DNA of 64,000 nt from contig JAUTDP010000005.1 in assembly GCA_033439795.1 (NCBI GenBank), forward strand, positions 930,001 through 994,000, read 5' to 3'. A program made the position numbers and the translations under genes. The DNA is from Sordaria brevicollis. Its lineage: Eukaryota; Ascomycota; Sordariomycetes; Sordariales; Sordariaceae. The notes under the pieces are model-generated. The model had not been told where the DNA came from, did no database searches, and saw only the letters and a list, made by a program, of their open reading frames with translations. Position 1 is the first letter of the stretch, and each line of letters opens with the position of its first letter. Shown piece by piece: positions 24,559 through 37,014 of this stretch.

Positions 24559-26036
24559 CTAGTAAAGGATGCGAGTGAGAATGCGCGAGCTGAGGGAGTC
24601 CAAGTTGTCGCGAATATTCTTGATATCATCTTGCTTGACTTCACTAACGTCAGCCATGAGATACGCAATATCGCCCTTGGAATCCGAAATCTGCTTGTCG
24701 ACGTTGTGCTCGGCGAGAATCTCGTTGACCTTGCGGAGCACACCAGGCACGTTGCGATGGATGTAGATGACGCGAGCGTGGTTGGGCTCGTCAAGAGTCA
24801 AAGAGCGCATGGTAACCTCGGGAACGTTAACACTGCCAGTGGTGACACCCTGGTTGATGTAGCGCACAAGGGCCTCGGCGACCTCGACACCGATGGCGCG
24901 CTGAGCCTCCTCGGTGCTACCACCAATATGAGGGGTAAGGATGATGTTGTTGAGGCCGCGAAGGTCCTCACCCCACTGGTTGAGATCATTGGTGAAGTAA
25001 TCGCCGTTAGCAGCGGGCTCGTTGGGGAAAACGTCAAGGGCGGCACCAGCAACCTTGCCGCTGCGCATGGCCTTGATCAGAGCAGGGATATCGACAACGG
25101 TACCACGGCTGGCGTTGATGAGGTAGGAGCCGGTCTTCATCTTCTCGAACTGAGCATTGGAGATCAGGTTCTTGGTCTCGGGAGTCTCGGGAACGTGGAG
25201 GGTGACGAAATCAGCCTCCTCGAGGAGAGCGTCCAGAGTAGGCACCTGGCGAGCAGTGCCGATGGCCATCAGGGTGACGACGTCGTAGTAGATGACGGTC
25301 ATACCCATGGCCTCCGCAAGAACAGACAGCTGCGAGCCGATGTGGCCATAACCAACAATACCAAGGGTCTTGCCGCGAATTTCCCAGCACTTGTTGCTGA
25401 CCTTGTTCCAGGTACCGCGGTGCATCTCGTTGGAGCGGTCGCCCAACTGGCGGGCGAGGGTGATGATCTCAGCAATCACCAACTCGGCGACAGAGCGAGA
25501 GTTGGCGAAAGGAGAGTTGAAAACGGCAATACCGTGCTGAGCAGCATAGTCCAAATCAACCTGGTTGGTGCCAATGCAGAAGCAGCCGATGACGAGCAAG
25601 TTCTTGGCTTCCCGGAGAACATTGGCAGTGAGCTTGGTCTTGGAGCGGATGCCAATGACATGAACATCCCTTTCGACAGCACGTTAGTTGGTTGTGTTCG
25701 GTTTATAAACTCGTAGTTCTCATAACGTAGTCGAGAGTCTTACCTGATCTTCTCAATGAGCTGGTCCTCGGGCAATGAGGTCTTGAGGAACTCAACCTGG
25801 TAACCCTGAGCCTTGAGGATGTCCTGGCCGGTCTTGTTTACATTCTCGAGGAGCAAAATCTTAATGTCCTCAGTGTTGAAGGGCTTGAGCTGCTTGGGAG
25901 CAGAGCGGTGGGCGAGTGCGGACGCCATGAAGCTGGAGCTGGAGATGGGGGACTGGAAGGTTGAGGGAGAGACGCTGAACTGATGAGCGGCGGTAATGTC
26001 ACCGGTGGGCTGGACGATTTCTCTGGGAGGTGTCAT
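24559..26036 (-). CDS. D-3-phosphoglycerate dehydrogenase
   Basis: Two minus-strand exons (25744-26036, 24559-25669) with a 74 bp intron give 467 residues, like yeast Ser3/Ser33 (469). After a Ser-rich extension of about 50 residues come the substrate-binding fold (KILLLENVN..., IGIRSKT) and the NAD-binding domain with GYGHIG (204-209). The active-site loop INASRGTVVD and catalytic TPHIGGSTEEAQ are present. A C-terminal ACT domain (RVIYIHRNVPGVLRKVNEI) is the usual serine-sensing module. It oxidises 3-phosphoglycerate to 3-phosphohydroxypyruvate with NAD, the first step of serine synthesis in the cytosol. Feedback inhibition by serine is expected from the ACT domain. A TGACTCA lies about 360 bp upstream. 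Confidence 0.95.
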
Positions 26037-27638
26037 GGTGAAAGGGGGAAGAGGAGCAAGGTCGGGGTGGTCTGAGAAGATGAAGCAAAAGAAGAGTGGC
26101 CCGCCGTGGCAGAACCGCGGCAACCAGGGACTCTTTATGAGTTTAAGCTAGGTCTTTCCTTGAATCTCGGGGCTCCGTCAATCGGCAAGGGCAGAGCGAA
26201 CAGATGGAATCCCACCGGGCCGTGTCTGTTTCGATGGAGAGCTGTGGACAGCCAAGTGGACTCCTGTTACCGGACCATGTGTACCTCGATGTGCCTTTAG
26301 ACACCTTGCGTGCGATCCTTGGTGGGGTTTGCGTGGGTTTGGAGGGGCCTGTTACAGCGCTGTACATAAAACGCGGGCGGCGGGGGGTCGCCTTTGACTC
26401 ATAACACAGGAACCTAAGAACAACACTCACCTACTGGCTGGATTCGGTGGGTAGCTCGACCAAAGGAAAATCTTGACGATGACGCGTTGCGCCACTGACA
26501 TCGTAGAATTAACAAAGCTTTGCCCTGAGAAGAGAAGGATTCGAAGTGTAGGTACGGTACCAATATGTGCCGGTTGCGCCTTATATACATTGAGGCACTA
26601 AAACATCTATATGGGCCTTGAAGTTCATTATACAGTCAAACTTTGGAAGCCTTTAAGTGAGGTGTTATCCCATCTCTATGCAACTGTCCTTGAACCCTTC
26701 CGTTTCGATCACCTCAAGAGAGGACGAACACACAGAAACCGAAATGATTGCATCATGTAAAAGCAAGAAAACCATCAAAATGACATGGAATAATTTTCAT
26801 GCCATGCTGGGAAATGATCCGAGTCATATGTTTCTGCATATTAACAATTCGATCCTGGTCTCATCACCTTATCTCATGATTCTCACCGCGTCCTCGACAT
26901 TGAATTTTCTGAACCCGGAGACGCCAAGCTTTCGTGTGAGTAAACACATCACCTAATTAACCGGAACCTCAGCTCCTTCAGGCCTTCCTCTTTCTCAGCC
27001 CACTCTTTTGCCGCTCCGTTTACACGGCGCGAGGCTACAGGGGTCATGACGATTTACATCTATCCGGGGAACCCCCTGGTGAGGTGATCTGCCCTTCCGG
27101 TATCGTGGCCCACTGACTTTTACAACAGTCACAGAGAGTTGATATCATGACACGCTAAGGGAAATAGTTTTTATGATGTGGAAAACACCTGCAATGCTGT
27201 ACTATGAAATCAACACCTAAATCCTCGTAGAATCACTACTTTTGTCCCGTATAATATCATCCCTTTACGCACGAACCGACCCTTGTTCCGGCTTAGATCG
27301 CATATCTCTCCTACCCTTGCCCGCTAACATGCCACTGCTTCAGGAGTCAGGACGGATTATCCTGCTAAGAATTATGAGAGACAACCACAGCGTCATGGCA
27401 GGTGCTAAAGCCAACTCCTCATACGACCAATTCGAATTCCGTAGAATGGTCTATCAATCCACCACACGCTCGGCCACCCGCAAACTCTTGTTCTTACTGA
27501 GCCCACGGCCACCATGGTGCGGTCATGCATGGCATTCGAGTAGTTTCGAGACTCAGATGCCAAAGGCCAATGGGCATTCTACCTTTCGCCCTGCGTCGTA
27601 TAGTGGTATCATTGTTGTGTTCGTTCACTCTTCAGCAT
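26037..27638. other. Upstream region of PGDH, 3' flank of nap1
   Basis: A 1.6 kb gap between the PGDH start and the nap1 stop, both on the minus strand. It contains the candidate CPC1 site at 26395-26401. Short open frames up to 143 codons (27242-27673 plus) overlap the nap1 3' end and lack motifs. No repeat recognised. Confidence 0.55.
26395..26401. promoter_or_regulatory. TGACTCA, candidate CPC1/Gcn4 site
   Basis: A perfect TGACTCA heptamer about 360 bp upstream of the PGDH start codon. Cross-pathway control by CPC1 acts through this sequence on amino acid biosynthetic genes. The sequence is seen; binding is inferred. Confidence 0.5.
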
Positions 27639-29140
27639 TTAGCTCTGCTTGCACTCAGCAGCCTCCTGCTTAGGCTTGCTGCCGTCCTCCTGTAAGAATT
27701 GTCAGCATACTTGTTGAGCCGCATAATGCGTTGGAGTAGGGTTAGGTCTTACGTCGTCCTCATCACTCTCATCCTCGTCATCCTGGTCCTCGCTGGCATC
27801 CTCATCATCCTCGTCATCCTCATCGTCGAACTCGGCGTCCTCGAAGTCCTCCTCATCAAGCTCCTCGAAGGCGAGGGCCTCACCGGTGAACCAGTCGATG
27901 GCGCGGGGAATGAGCTTCTCCTTGATATCCTCACCGAGCTGGTAGTCGAGCTCAAGACGCTCCTCGATATCGGAGGTGGTGGACTCATCGTCATCAGTGG
28001 GGGCCTTAGGGGGGGAGAAGAAGTTGAAGAAAGACTCGGTAGGAACGGTCTTCTTCACAATGCGGGTCTGCTTGGTGGCTATGCAATGTGTTAGTCAGCG
28101 AGTCTGAGAATCGGGCTGAAGCTGCAAACTTACTCTTGTTGCGCTGCTTCTTCTGCTCAACGCGGACCGTAAGGTCCTTGTCCTCCTTCCAGTTGATCTT
28201 GTCACCCTCGGCGTGGTCGTAGATGAAGTCGCCACCGTAGCCGCTCTCGTTCTGGTAGTAGTAAGTCTTAGTGATGGTCTTGTTGGTGAAATACTCGTTC
28301 TCGGCGAACTCGAAGATAAGGCGGAAACCGGGCTTGTCAAGATACTCCATACGGATATCGGTGAGGGACTTGAGGGCCTCCTCGTCACGGTCGGTGATCA
28401 TCTCGGCGAGGGAGATCTGGTTCTTCATGGCAGAGAGCCAGAACTCGGGAATACCAGAAACCTTCTCGGCGGACTCGGAAGCCTTCTCCTTGGGGGCGGC
28501 CTCGGTCTCATCGTCCTCCTCCTCGTCCTCCTCACCGGCCTGAACCTGGTCCTCGGTGGGCTCAGTCTGGCCGTTAACGATAGCAGCACGCTGCTGGTAG
28601 AGAGGAGTGAACTTGGCGAAGTACTTCTTCTCAAGCTGGAGAACCTCCTCCTGGAAGTCGGCCTCGAGCTTGGAGTGCTCCTTCTGGATGCCCTTCAGGC
28701 CAGCGACACGGCGCTTGACATCGGTGGGCAGAGACTCGATGTAGCCGGACGAACGGCCGACAAGGGAGCCGAGACGGCCCTGGATGAGGGACACAAGTCT
28801 GGGGTCCTTGGCGAAGATGGAAGCGGCGGCGGCACGGTCAAGGTCCTCTGTATCGAACGCCATGTTTAGTAAGAAGTCCGCAAAACAACCGAAAATTTCG
28901 GCAGCGGCAGTAGAAATCTTCACTCACCCTCCTTGATGCTAGCAACACCGGGCTGCTGAGCGTGCGAAGAGATGGGAGCAGTGTTGAGAGGGGTGTTCTG
29001 GGGGGTACTGAGAAGACGAAGCAGGCTGGTCAGTAACGGTACGCGATACACGGATGGACATCCCATCAAAGTCTGGAGAGATGAAAAACTTACGGGGCGA
29101 TGGGGGGATCAGCCCGCTTGTTTCTGATGGGCTCGGCCAT
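27639..29140 (-). CDS. nap1: Nucleosome assembly protein 1
   Basis: Five minus-strand exons (29094-29140, 28928-29007, 28134-28847, 27753-28078, 27639-27689) give 405 residues. The first exon is only 47 nt, and the last codes for 16 residues. The NAP domain starts with a long dimerisation helix ([21 protein letters not shown]) and continues through [12 protein letters not shown] and the FFNFFSPP core. Two acidic tracts ([11 protein letters not shown] in the middle and a long Asp/Glu run near the C-terminus) bind histone basic tails. The protein ends CKQS, a CaaX-like box for farnesylation, as in other Nap1 proteins. It is a histone H2A/H2B chaperone shuttling between cytoplasm and nucleus and also a partner of mitotic cyclins in yeast. 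The start context and exon joins are clear. Confidence 0.95.
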
Positions 29141-31870
29141 TTTGTCTGATTCTGATGGTAGAGAGAGGAATGAGTTGGGATCAGAGAAGGGAGCGATGGT
29201 AGAACCAGATGGCCGACGTACAGTGGATGTCGAAGGGAGAAATGGGAGAGGGAAAGGGCAAATTTGGATTTAAGAAGCGGTCGGGTGTTGAGATTGATGA
29301 AGGGGCCCCGGTGCTGGTGGGAAAGACAAAAAAGTTCTGTGATTGCCGGTCGGTCCAGGCAGAGAAGGCTTGTGCAGTGGAGGAAATGTTGAGCGAGGGT
29401 CTGAGGGACCGGGAGGGGAGAAATGGAAGCTGTCAATGGGGTTGCTCTTGAAAATTTGCGGGGCACTGGCCAGTGCGGGCAGGGCAGTCGAGGGCACTGC
29501 AGCGGGAGGCGCACCGTTGGACCACCAGGGGCACTGCACCCCATGCGATGCCTGCACTGCGTCGGCAACCACCCAGTCCGCGACTTCCATTTTGTTGCCC
29601 GCCCGCGGTGCTACTGAATTTTCCTAGGTAGCAGGAGCAATGCGAGGCTTCTGCCGCTTAAGTTGTCCTTTTTGTAGTGAAGGAAGGAATGATTGCCGTT
29701 ACAATAAGTGAAGTGATAGTATTTTGACCTTCTTGTAAATGCAGGTGCGCCTATCAAACATGTCCGCGTGAGAGCCTGATGATCCGTCACGTCTTTTGGG
29801 TCAAGCTCTAGTCACTTTTAGTTAAGTAATAGGTATTTAGGTTGTGAGATTACAGCCAAGAGGGATATCTACGGGCATAATAGTCTACTCGCGGCCTCGC
29901 CGTCTAAACTGAAAATCTCCTCACAGATAGCAAGATAGCCTTTCCGAACCTGAAAATCTCACCCGGACGCCGGTGTTTCTTATCTTACAACTTGAAGCCC
30001 GTCCATGTGCATGGCTTCGTCGTCGCGCATCGCTTCCTGTCACCACATGCTTCAACATTTGGCTGGCGTGTTTTTACGTGCTAGCGTTCTCTCCAGGGAT
30101 CCCGGCGAGAGACATGATGTAAATGATATGGGCGACATATTGGCTTCAACCGTATATAATGTCCACAAGGTACACTTTGCTATATAAGTGCAAGATGCCG
30201 CGACGTGTGGTCACGGCATACTCCTCTCACTCTCTACCAACGAAAGTGGTTGTTGCCCAAACTGTGTGCTGCGTGTATTGGACGGGTGTTTACATGTCGT
30301 CTTCTCACCGGCGTCGGGGGCCTCTGGCGGTGATAAGTCAAGGAATTGGGTACATGCATCTACATGCCGCGGGGACCGCCATAGCATGTTATTAACGTTA
30401 TAAATGCTCCCGACTTTTCTTAACATGGCAGTTATGGTTAGGTTAGGTTCTGGATGGCGAATTTGAAATCTCTGCTGTTTCCACTCTGTTCTCAACCAGT
30501 CCATGAAACAAACTTACCCCAGCAGAGGCAACTTGACACACACTTTCTGCTTGTGAGTTTATGAGTCGACTACGCTATGGTCGGACCGATCTGAACCATC
30601 ACGGTACCTCTAGACATGGCCAAATCCAGGTGAGATGCTGCAGTGATCCAGTACACCACGTACGGGCACGTATGTAGCACGTTCTCTCTCACGTTGTAGT
30701 GAGACCGTTTCGCGGCATCTGCCAAGTGATCATCACGACGCCCACAACGCCCGCCCTTCCTCCTGTTGGGTGGTTGTCGACATGATCGGTTGGTCTCCGC
30801 GAATCCCCATCGCGAAGTGAAGTCGACAACTTGAAGGTTTTGGCCAGAACAAACCTTGTTACACTGTGCTTATCGTGAAAACCGTGGATAGCAGACCCCA
30901 TCTCCGCCATTCGACCTTTCTGGCTACATAGGCAAGCGGCTAGCGAAAATTCTTGGCAGTCGATTGGCAGTGTTGAAAAAATTCCCATGCAAGTACTTGT
31001 CGCTGCCCCACTTGTTGCCTGCCCGTTGGGACGGGACGGTCTGGCCACGATCCTTCTCCGTGACTCCGGCGTGAAGGTCAACAAATGCTGTCAATAAAAA
31101 GAGACAAGAGGATTCTTGCTGAACTCCATCATTCCCGACTCCAGTCACCGTTCGGAAAGCTTTATCCACTCACCTGAATGTGCATCATATGTTCAAGATC
31201 CAAATCAAAAATGAGGTCGGGCGGGCGTTACCTATACATGGGATAGGAAGCACTCAGCTTGTTCTCCTCCGCTTTCACATCGTGAACCTTGATGTCTTCG
31301 TATGTCCTTGTTGAGGTAACACCATGTGCCAAGCAAAGAACTATAGGAAAGGGAAAATGAGCCATGCCGCTCTGTTTCAGTGTCCCGCATACTATTCAGT
31401 ATCATACTTGACAGAGAAAATATTTGGCATCGGCAAGCCACTGCAATAGTTGGCAGGCCGTGATGGGTGAAGAGTGAGTGCGAAGAGAAGTGAGTGCCGG
31501 CTTTGGCGTAAATCATCTGAAAGTTTGAAACGGCCAAGTTGAATCCACTCCACCGGCTACGCGGATCAGTACGTACTGTATGCAGTTTACGGGGTTTGGC
31601 ACAAACCGAAACCAACCGACGTCATGTTCTTATCGGTATCACCTTCCCAAACGAATCTCTGCGCTTACAAGTTCAGACGACTGACTTGGTCGCGGCAAGA
31701 ATCCCGAATTCCAACTTGGACACCCTACAATTGCACAACTTCAGGACTTCAGTTTGTACAATGTCCTGCGGCTGCCATCGCCTTCTATAAGATGCATGCC
31801 AGTTGGTTATAAACAATATCTTTACATATACAACTAGCTTCGGAACAACACCGACAGCAACACCGCCAAC
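29141..31870. other. Divergent promoter region, nap1 / P5B ATPase
   Basis: A 2.7 kb region between two divergent start codons. It must hold both promoters and leaders. Near nap1 it is GC-rich; the rest is of average composition. Open frames up to 209 codons (28939-29568 minus) run through the nap1 first exons and leader in the wrong frame. No element recognised. Confidence 0.5.
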
Positions 31871-34800
31871 ATGAACGGCGCCAACGACGCCCACAATGCG
31901 AGCTGGCGGTCATCGCAGTCTTTTGACCGCCGGCGCGCCAGCCATGATCACCGTCCAGGCCTCTACACTTTGGGGTCGAACCAGAGCAATGCGAGTATAT
32001 TCGAGGATGTCGAGATGGCGCATGACGAGGTGCGTATTCTTACCCCGCTACCTTGGTGCAGCTTGTGTTATTGTCTAACATTCGCGACAACAGCTCTACT
32101 CCGGCCCTATGGCAGAATCGCTTCCAACCAGTGTGTCTGCTTTCAACCACCGCCGAGCTCGCGCCGACTCTACCACCAGCTTCTCATTCTACCAAGAAGA
32201 TATCGATGAGCGTCTAGAAACAGGCGAGGTTGCCTCGGTCGAAGACCTTGACGAATTACCTTTCGAAGACAACTATGAAGATCAGGTCGGCGCATCCGAG
32301 ATGGGCTCATCAGACTTGGAGCGCCAAACTCCAGATGAAGAATATGTGCTCAATAGACGGTCGTCAACACAGTCGAGAAGATCTGGACACAGCAGGAGTG
32401 GGCGCAGAGACAGTGGTGTATCGGCAAGCAGCGGACACAGTGGTGGAAACCGCACCAGTCAAAAAGTATACATGGTGAACGAGGATCTCTACATTGCCAT
32501 CGCTGGATTTCGCACGAGTACTCTCGGCCTGGCGCTTTACATCCTCATATGCTTATTGACCTTTGGAGTGGGCTGGCTTCTGTTCCGATGGATACCAAGG
32601 TGGCACGTCAAGCTGGTTGGACGACCATGCGCACTACGCGAGTGCCAGTGGGTGGTCATTGAAAATTCGTGGAACGAGATGGCCATCCTTGACGTCGACT
32701 CCAAGCCCTATGGGCGCGTCCTTTCGACTGTCTTCGGAACTCCGGGTAAACTGATAAACTATTCGCTGGATGACGACCCTGATCCGATTCTCCAGGATCT
32801 CCGCATGATCAACTACCGCTATGTACGGTTCTTCTACCACCCGCTCAAGGACAAGTTCATTCTTTGCAATGGTTGGAAGGATCCGCTCTGGACCGACGTT
32901 CAGGCGGTTCGTTCTGGCATTGATAGCGAGGAGAAGAGCCATCGGGATGCTGTATTTGGAGGAAACCTTATCGACATCGAGGAAAAGTCTACTTTCCGCC
33001 TCTTGGCCGACGAGGTAAGGTGTTATCCTGGTATTGTTGTGGTGCGTCCGAAGCTAACAATATGGCCTTGAAGGTGTTCCATCCCTTCTACGTGTTCCAA
33101 ATTGCCAGTCTGTTCTTGTGGTCGATTGACGAGTACTATTACTATGCCGTTGCTATTTTCGTCATGTCAGTTGGCAGTATCGTCGCCACCCTTATCGAAA
33201 CCAAATCCACCATGAAGAGACTACGGGAAATCTCTCGATTTGTATGCGATGTTAGAGTACTCAGGAATGGCTTTTGTAAGTTCTTGGAACTCCAGAGCGT
33301 TATGCCAGTTGCTAACTTATACAGGGCGGCACGTCTCATCTAGCGACCTCGTGCCTGGCGACATCTACGAGGTCAGCGATCCGAGCCTCGGCCAGTTTCC
33401 TGCTGACAGCCTTCTACTTGGCGGCGACTGCATCGTTAACGAGAGCATGCTCACTGGTGAATCCGTGCCAGTCTCCAAGACTCCGGCAACCGATCAGTCG
33501 CTCCGGAGTTTGGATCTTGGTGCCTCAACAGTGCTGCCAGAAGTAGCAAAACACTTCTTGTTTTGCGGCACAAAGATCATTCGTGCTCGTAGGCCTCAGG
33601 ACGACCACAATGAGGAGGCGGTTGCCCTCGCTCTTGTTGTCAGGACAGGATTCAACACCACCAAGGGCGCATTGGTTCGCTCGATGCTTTTCCCAAAACC
33701 TTCCGGTTTCAAGTTCTACCGCGATTCGTTCCGATACATCTCCGTCATGGCATGCGTCGCTATGGTTGGGTTTACTGCTTCGTTCATCAACTTCATCCGG
33801 CTCAACCTGTCATGGCATCTCATCATCGTTCGCGCCTTGGATCTGATCACCATCGTTGTCCCTCCCGCGCTGCCAGCAACACTGACCATTGGCACGAACT
33901 TTGCTCTCGGCCGTCTCAAATCAAAGAAGATTTTCTGTATCAGCCCGCAACGAGTCAATGTCGGCGGAAAACTAGACATTATGTGTTTCGACAAAACAGG
34001 TACTTTAACAGAGGAAGGCCTTGATATTCTCGGGGTTCGGGTAGTTAACCGGGGCAACAATCGGTTTACCGACATCCTTGATACCCCGGATCAGCTTGTG
34101 CCTCGCCAAGATCATGGTACTGGAATCAAGGACTCAACTGACACGCTCAAGGCAGCATTATATACCATGGCCACGTGCCACTCGCTCCGTTCAGTTGATG
34201 ATGAGCTTGTGGGTGACCCCTTGGACCTCAAGATGTTCGATTTTACAGGTTGGTCGTTTGAAGAAGGACACGAGGGCGGAGGCCCCACGGACGGGGAGGA
34301 GCAAGGAACATTGCAGCCATCTATCGCCAGGCCCCCAACTGTAGACAAGGGCTACACGGATGCCGACGGGCAAGATGCTGCACAGAATGGGCGTGCCCCA
34401 TTCGAGCTGGGTGTTCTCAAGTCTTTCGAGTTTGTGTCTCAACTCCGAAGAGCAAGCGTTATCGTCAGAACGTTTGGACAGAAGAGCGGAGACATCTTCG
34501 TCAAGGGTGCACCAGAGTGCATGCGAGACATTTGCAAGCCAGAATCGTTCCCCGCGGACTACGACGATCAGCTCAACTTCTATACGCATAAAGGATACAG
34601 AGTCATTGGTTGCGCCACCAAGCACATTCCTAAGCTCAGCTGGGTTAAAGCTCAGAAAATGACACGTCAAAACGTGGAGTCGGATCTGGACTTTGTTGGG
34701 TTCATTGTTTTCGAGAACAAGTTGAAGCCTGCAACGGCACCGGTTTTGAAGGAGCTCGCCGAGTCCAACATCGGATCAGTCATGGTAACTGGCGATAACA

Positions 34801-36151
34801 TTCTGACTGCGATCAGTGTTGCGCGGGAGTGCAGCCTGATCAACAAGACGGCTCACTGCTTTGTTGGTCGCTTCGTTGCTGGTCATTCAAGAGACCCCAA
34901 CTCCAAGTTACAGTGGGAGAGTATTGACAATCCGATTTACCAGCTGGACGACCGCACCTTGCTCCCCTTGCCTCCTCCGCCAGAGGGAGATGCCTCTCTC
35001 CCGTACGATATCTCTAACCTACGGAACTATTCTTTGGCTGTCAGCGGCGATGTGTTCCGATGGGTAATCGACTATGCGCCTCCAGAAGTTATGCGGAGAA
35101 TGCTCGTCACGGGCAAGGTCTTCGCCCGCATGTCTCCTGACGAAAAGCATGAGCTTGTTGAAAAGCTGCAGAGCATCGATTACTGCTGTGGCTTCTGTGG
35201 CGACGGCGCCAACGACTGCGGTGCTTTGAAGGCCGCCGATGTCGGTATTTCCCTTTCCGAGGCTGAAGCATCCGTCGCGGCACCTTTCACATCCAGAGTT
35301 TTCGACATCCGCTGCGTCCCGGAGGTGATCCGTGAAGGCCGAGCCGCGCTTGTTACCAGCTTCAGTTGCTTCAAGTACATGAGCTTGTACTCGGCCATCC
35401 AGTTCACGTCAGTCAGCTTTCTTTACGCCTCAGCGTCGAACCTGGGTGACTTCCAGTTCCTATTCATTGATCTGGCCCTTATTCTACCGATCGCCGTCTT
35501 TATGAGCTGGGCCGGCCCATTCCCAGAGCTCTGTCGCAAGAGACCGACGGCCGACCTAGTCTCCCGCAAGGTGTTGGTGCCTCTTCTTGGACAGATGTTT
35601 ATCAGCATTTCCATCCAGACTATGGCGTTCTTTGCCGTGCGTGAGCAACCATGGTTTATCCCACCAACACTGGACCACGAGAAAGTCAACATTCGGAATT
35701 CTGAGAACACCGCCCTCTTCTTGACGTCGTGCTTCGAGTATATTTTCGCAGGCGTGGTTCTGAATGCAGGCAGGCCCTTCAGACAACCTGCCTGGAAGAA
35801 CTGTAAGTCTCACCGTCATGTATTTCACCATTACTTCCAGCATCAGAAATCCTGACTTTATGCACAGGGCCATTTGTTGCTACAATTGCTGCTACGGTCG
35901 TGTTTACCGGATACATGATCCTCGGTCCGGCCGCCAGCCTCGTCAGTCTGATGGATCTTACTCCGATCAGCTGGGACTTCAAGATGTTTATCTTTACCCT
36001 GGGCATCGGATATCTCATTCTGGCTTGGGTCGGTGAGCATGTTATCTTTCAACGACTTGCGCGCTTGATTGGAAAGGTCAAGGAGTCTTTGACCAAGGAG
36101 CCCAAGAAGAGGAAGGAGTACAAGGTCATCTTGGAGAGGATGATCTGTTGA
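31871..36151 (+). CDS. P5B-type cation-transporting ATPase (Ypk9/ATP13A2-like)
   Basis: Five exons (31871-32029, 32094-33014, 33074-33275, 33325-35802, 35868-36151) join into 1347 residues. After a Ser/Asp/Glu-rich cytosolic N-terminus of about 200 residues comes the P5B membrane-associated segment. Core P-type motifs are TGES (471-474), PPALPAT in the M4 helix (from 607), the phosphorylated Asp650 in DKTGTLTE, KGAPE in the nucleotide domain, and GDGANDC (1053-1059). The M4 sequence PPALP marks subfamily P5B; P5A pumps have PPELP. Family knowledge: yeast Ypk9 and human ATP13A2 are vacuolar/lysosomal polyamine exporters conferring resistance to heavy metals. About ten membrane helices are expected, the last ones in the final exon. 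The 49 bp third intron is very short but has GT, GCTAAC and AG. Confidence 0.95.
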
Positions 36152-37014
36152 ACGAGGGATGCTGTCCCTCTATTACTTTCAACATATTGATATATAAATG
36201 TAAGCATGGACGCCGCTGAGGTATTTCGGACAGGCAAATGTCTATGTATCCCGATGGGTTCTCGGGCCCGGGCGAAGTATTCCTAGCCGAATTTTTGACA
36301 TATATAAAAGCGCTACTATTCTCACTTCACGCTCACTTCGCAATCGTCTTGCTCGTTATCATTGCAACTTCTTTGTCTTGACGGTTAAGACCTTTTCATC
36401 TTATCCATTGTTCGTTGGTTCAAAAAAAAAAAAAAACGGTTCTGAGATTGCTTGTTGTGCCCATGATGTCCTCACGCGCCCATATAGACATGACATGATC
36501 GATAGAACAATCGAAAATTTGCTCAACATGCTCATTCTCTCCAAACGACGCATTTGGTGGCTTTGTATCTAGCGCAGTACCAAGCTGAAACCCACGTGTT
36601 CCGTGCTTTCATCACGCTTTCCTCTTAAAGTAAATGCGTCAAGTTCGGAAGCAAAGAAAGGCGTTACTCATTTGTATAGAAGTACTCTTCTTCAATCACA
36701 GATATTTAAGAACCACTCTCTGAAAGGTTCCCGGGCCTGCCTTGTCCTTCGTCTTCCTTAGCATTGATTTCAGAGATTTGCGAATTTGAGAAGCCCTCAT
36801 AAAAACTTCCACGATCATGACTTTTTCATAGCCGCAATTAACCACCACCTTTCTCTTCCACTTCGACTCCACACTGACTACTCCCAGTCGGCCAGACATA
36901 GAGGATTCTCTCTTTCACTCCTCGAATTTTTTTTTAGGAGCTCGTTAACGGTCCAGCGACTTCGCCTACGAAGCCCTCACTACTTGTCATCACCACTGTT
37001 GATAATACTACGAG
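36152..37014. other. Intergenic region
   Basis: About 860 bp between the ATPase stop and the methyltransferase start, both plus strand. It contains a run of 14 A at 36422-36435 and pyrimidine-rich leader sequence just before the next start codon. Nothing else recognisable. Confidence 0.55.

Noticed and set aside
24475..25716. 413-codon plus-strand open frame opposite PGDH
   Set aside because: Antisense shadow of the PGDH exon; no family motif.
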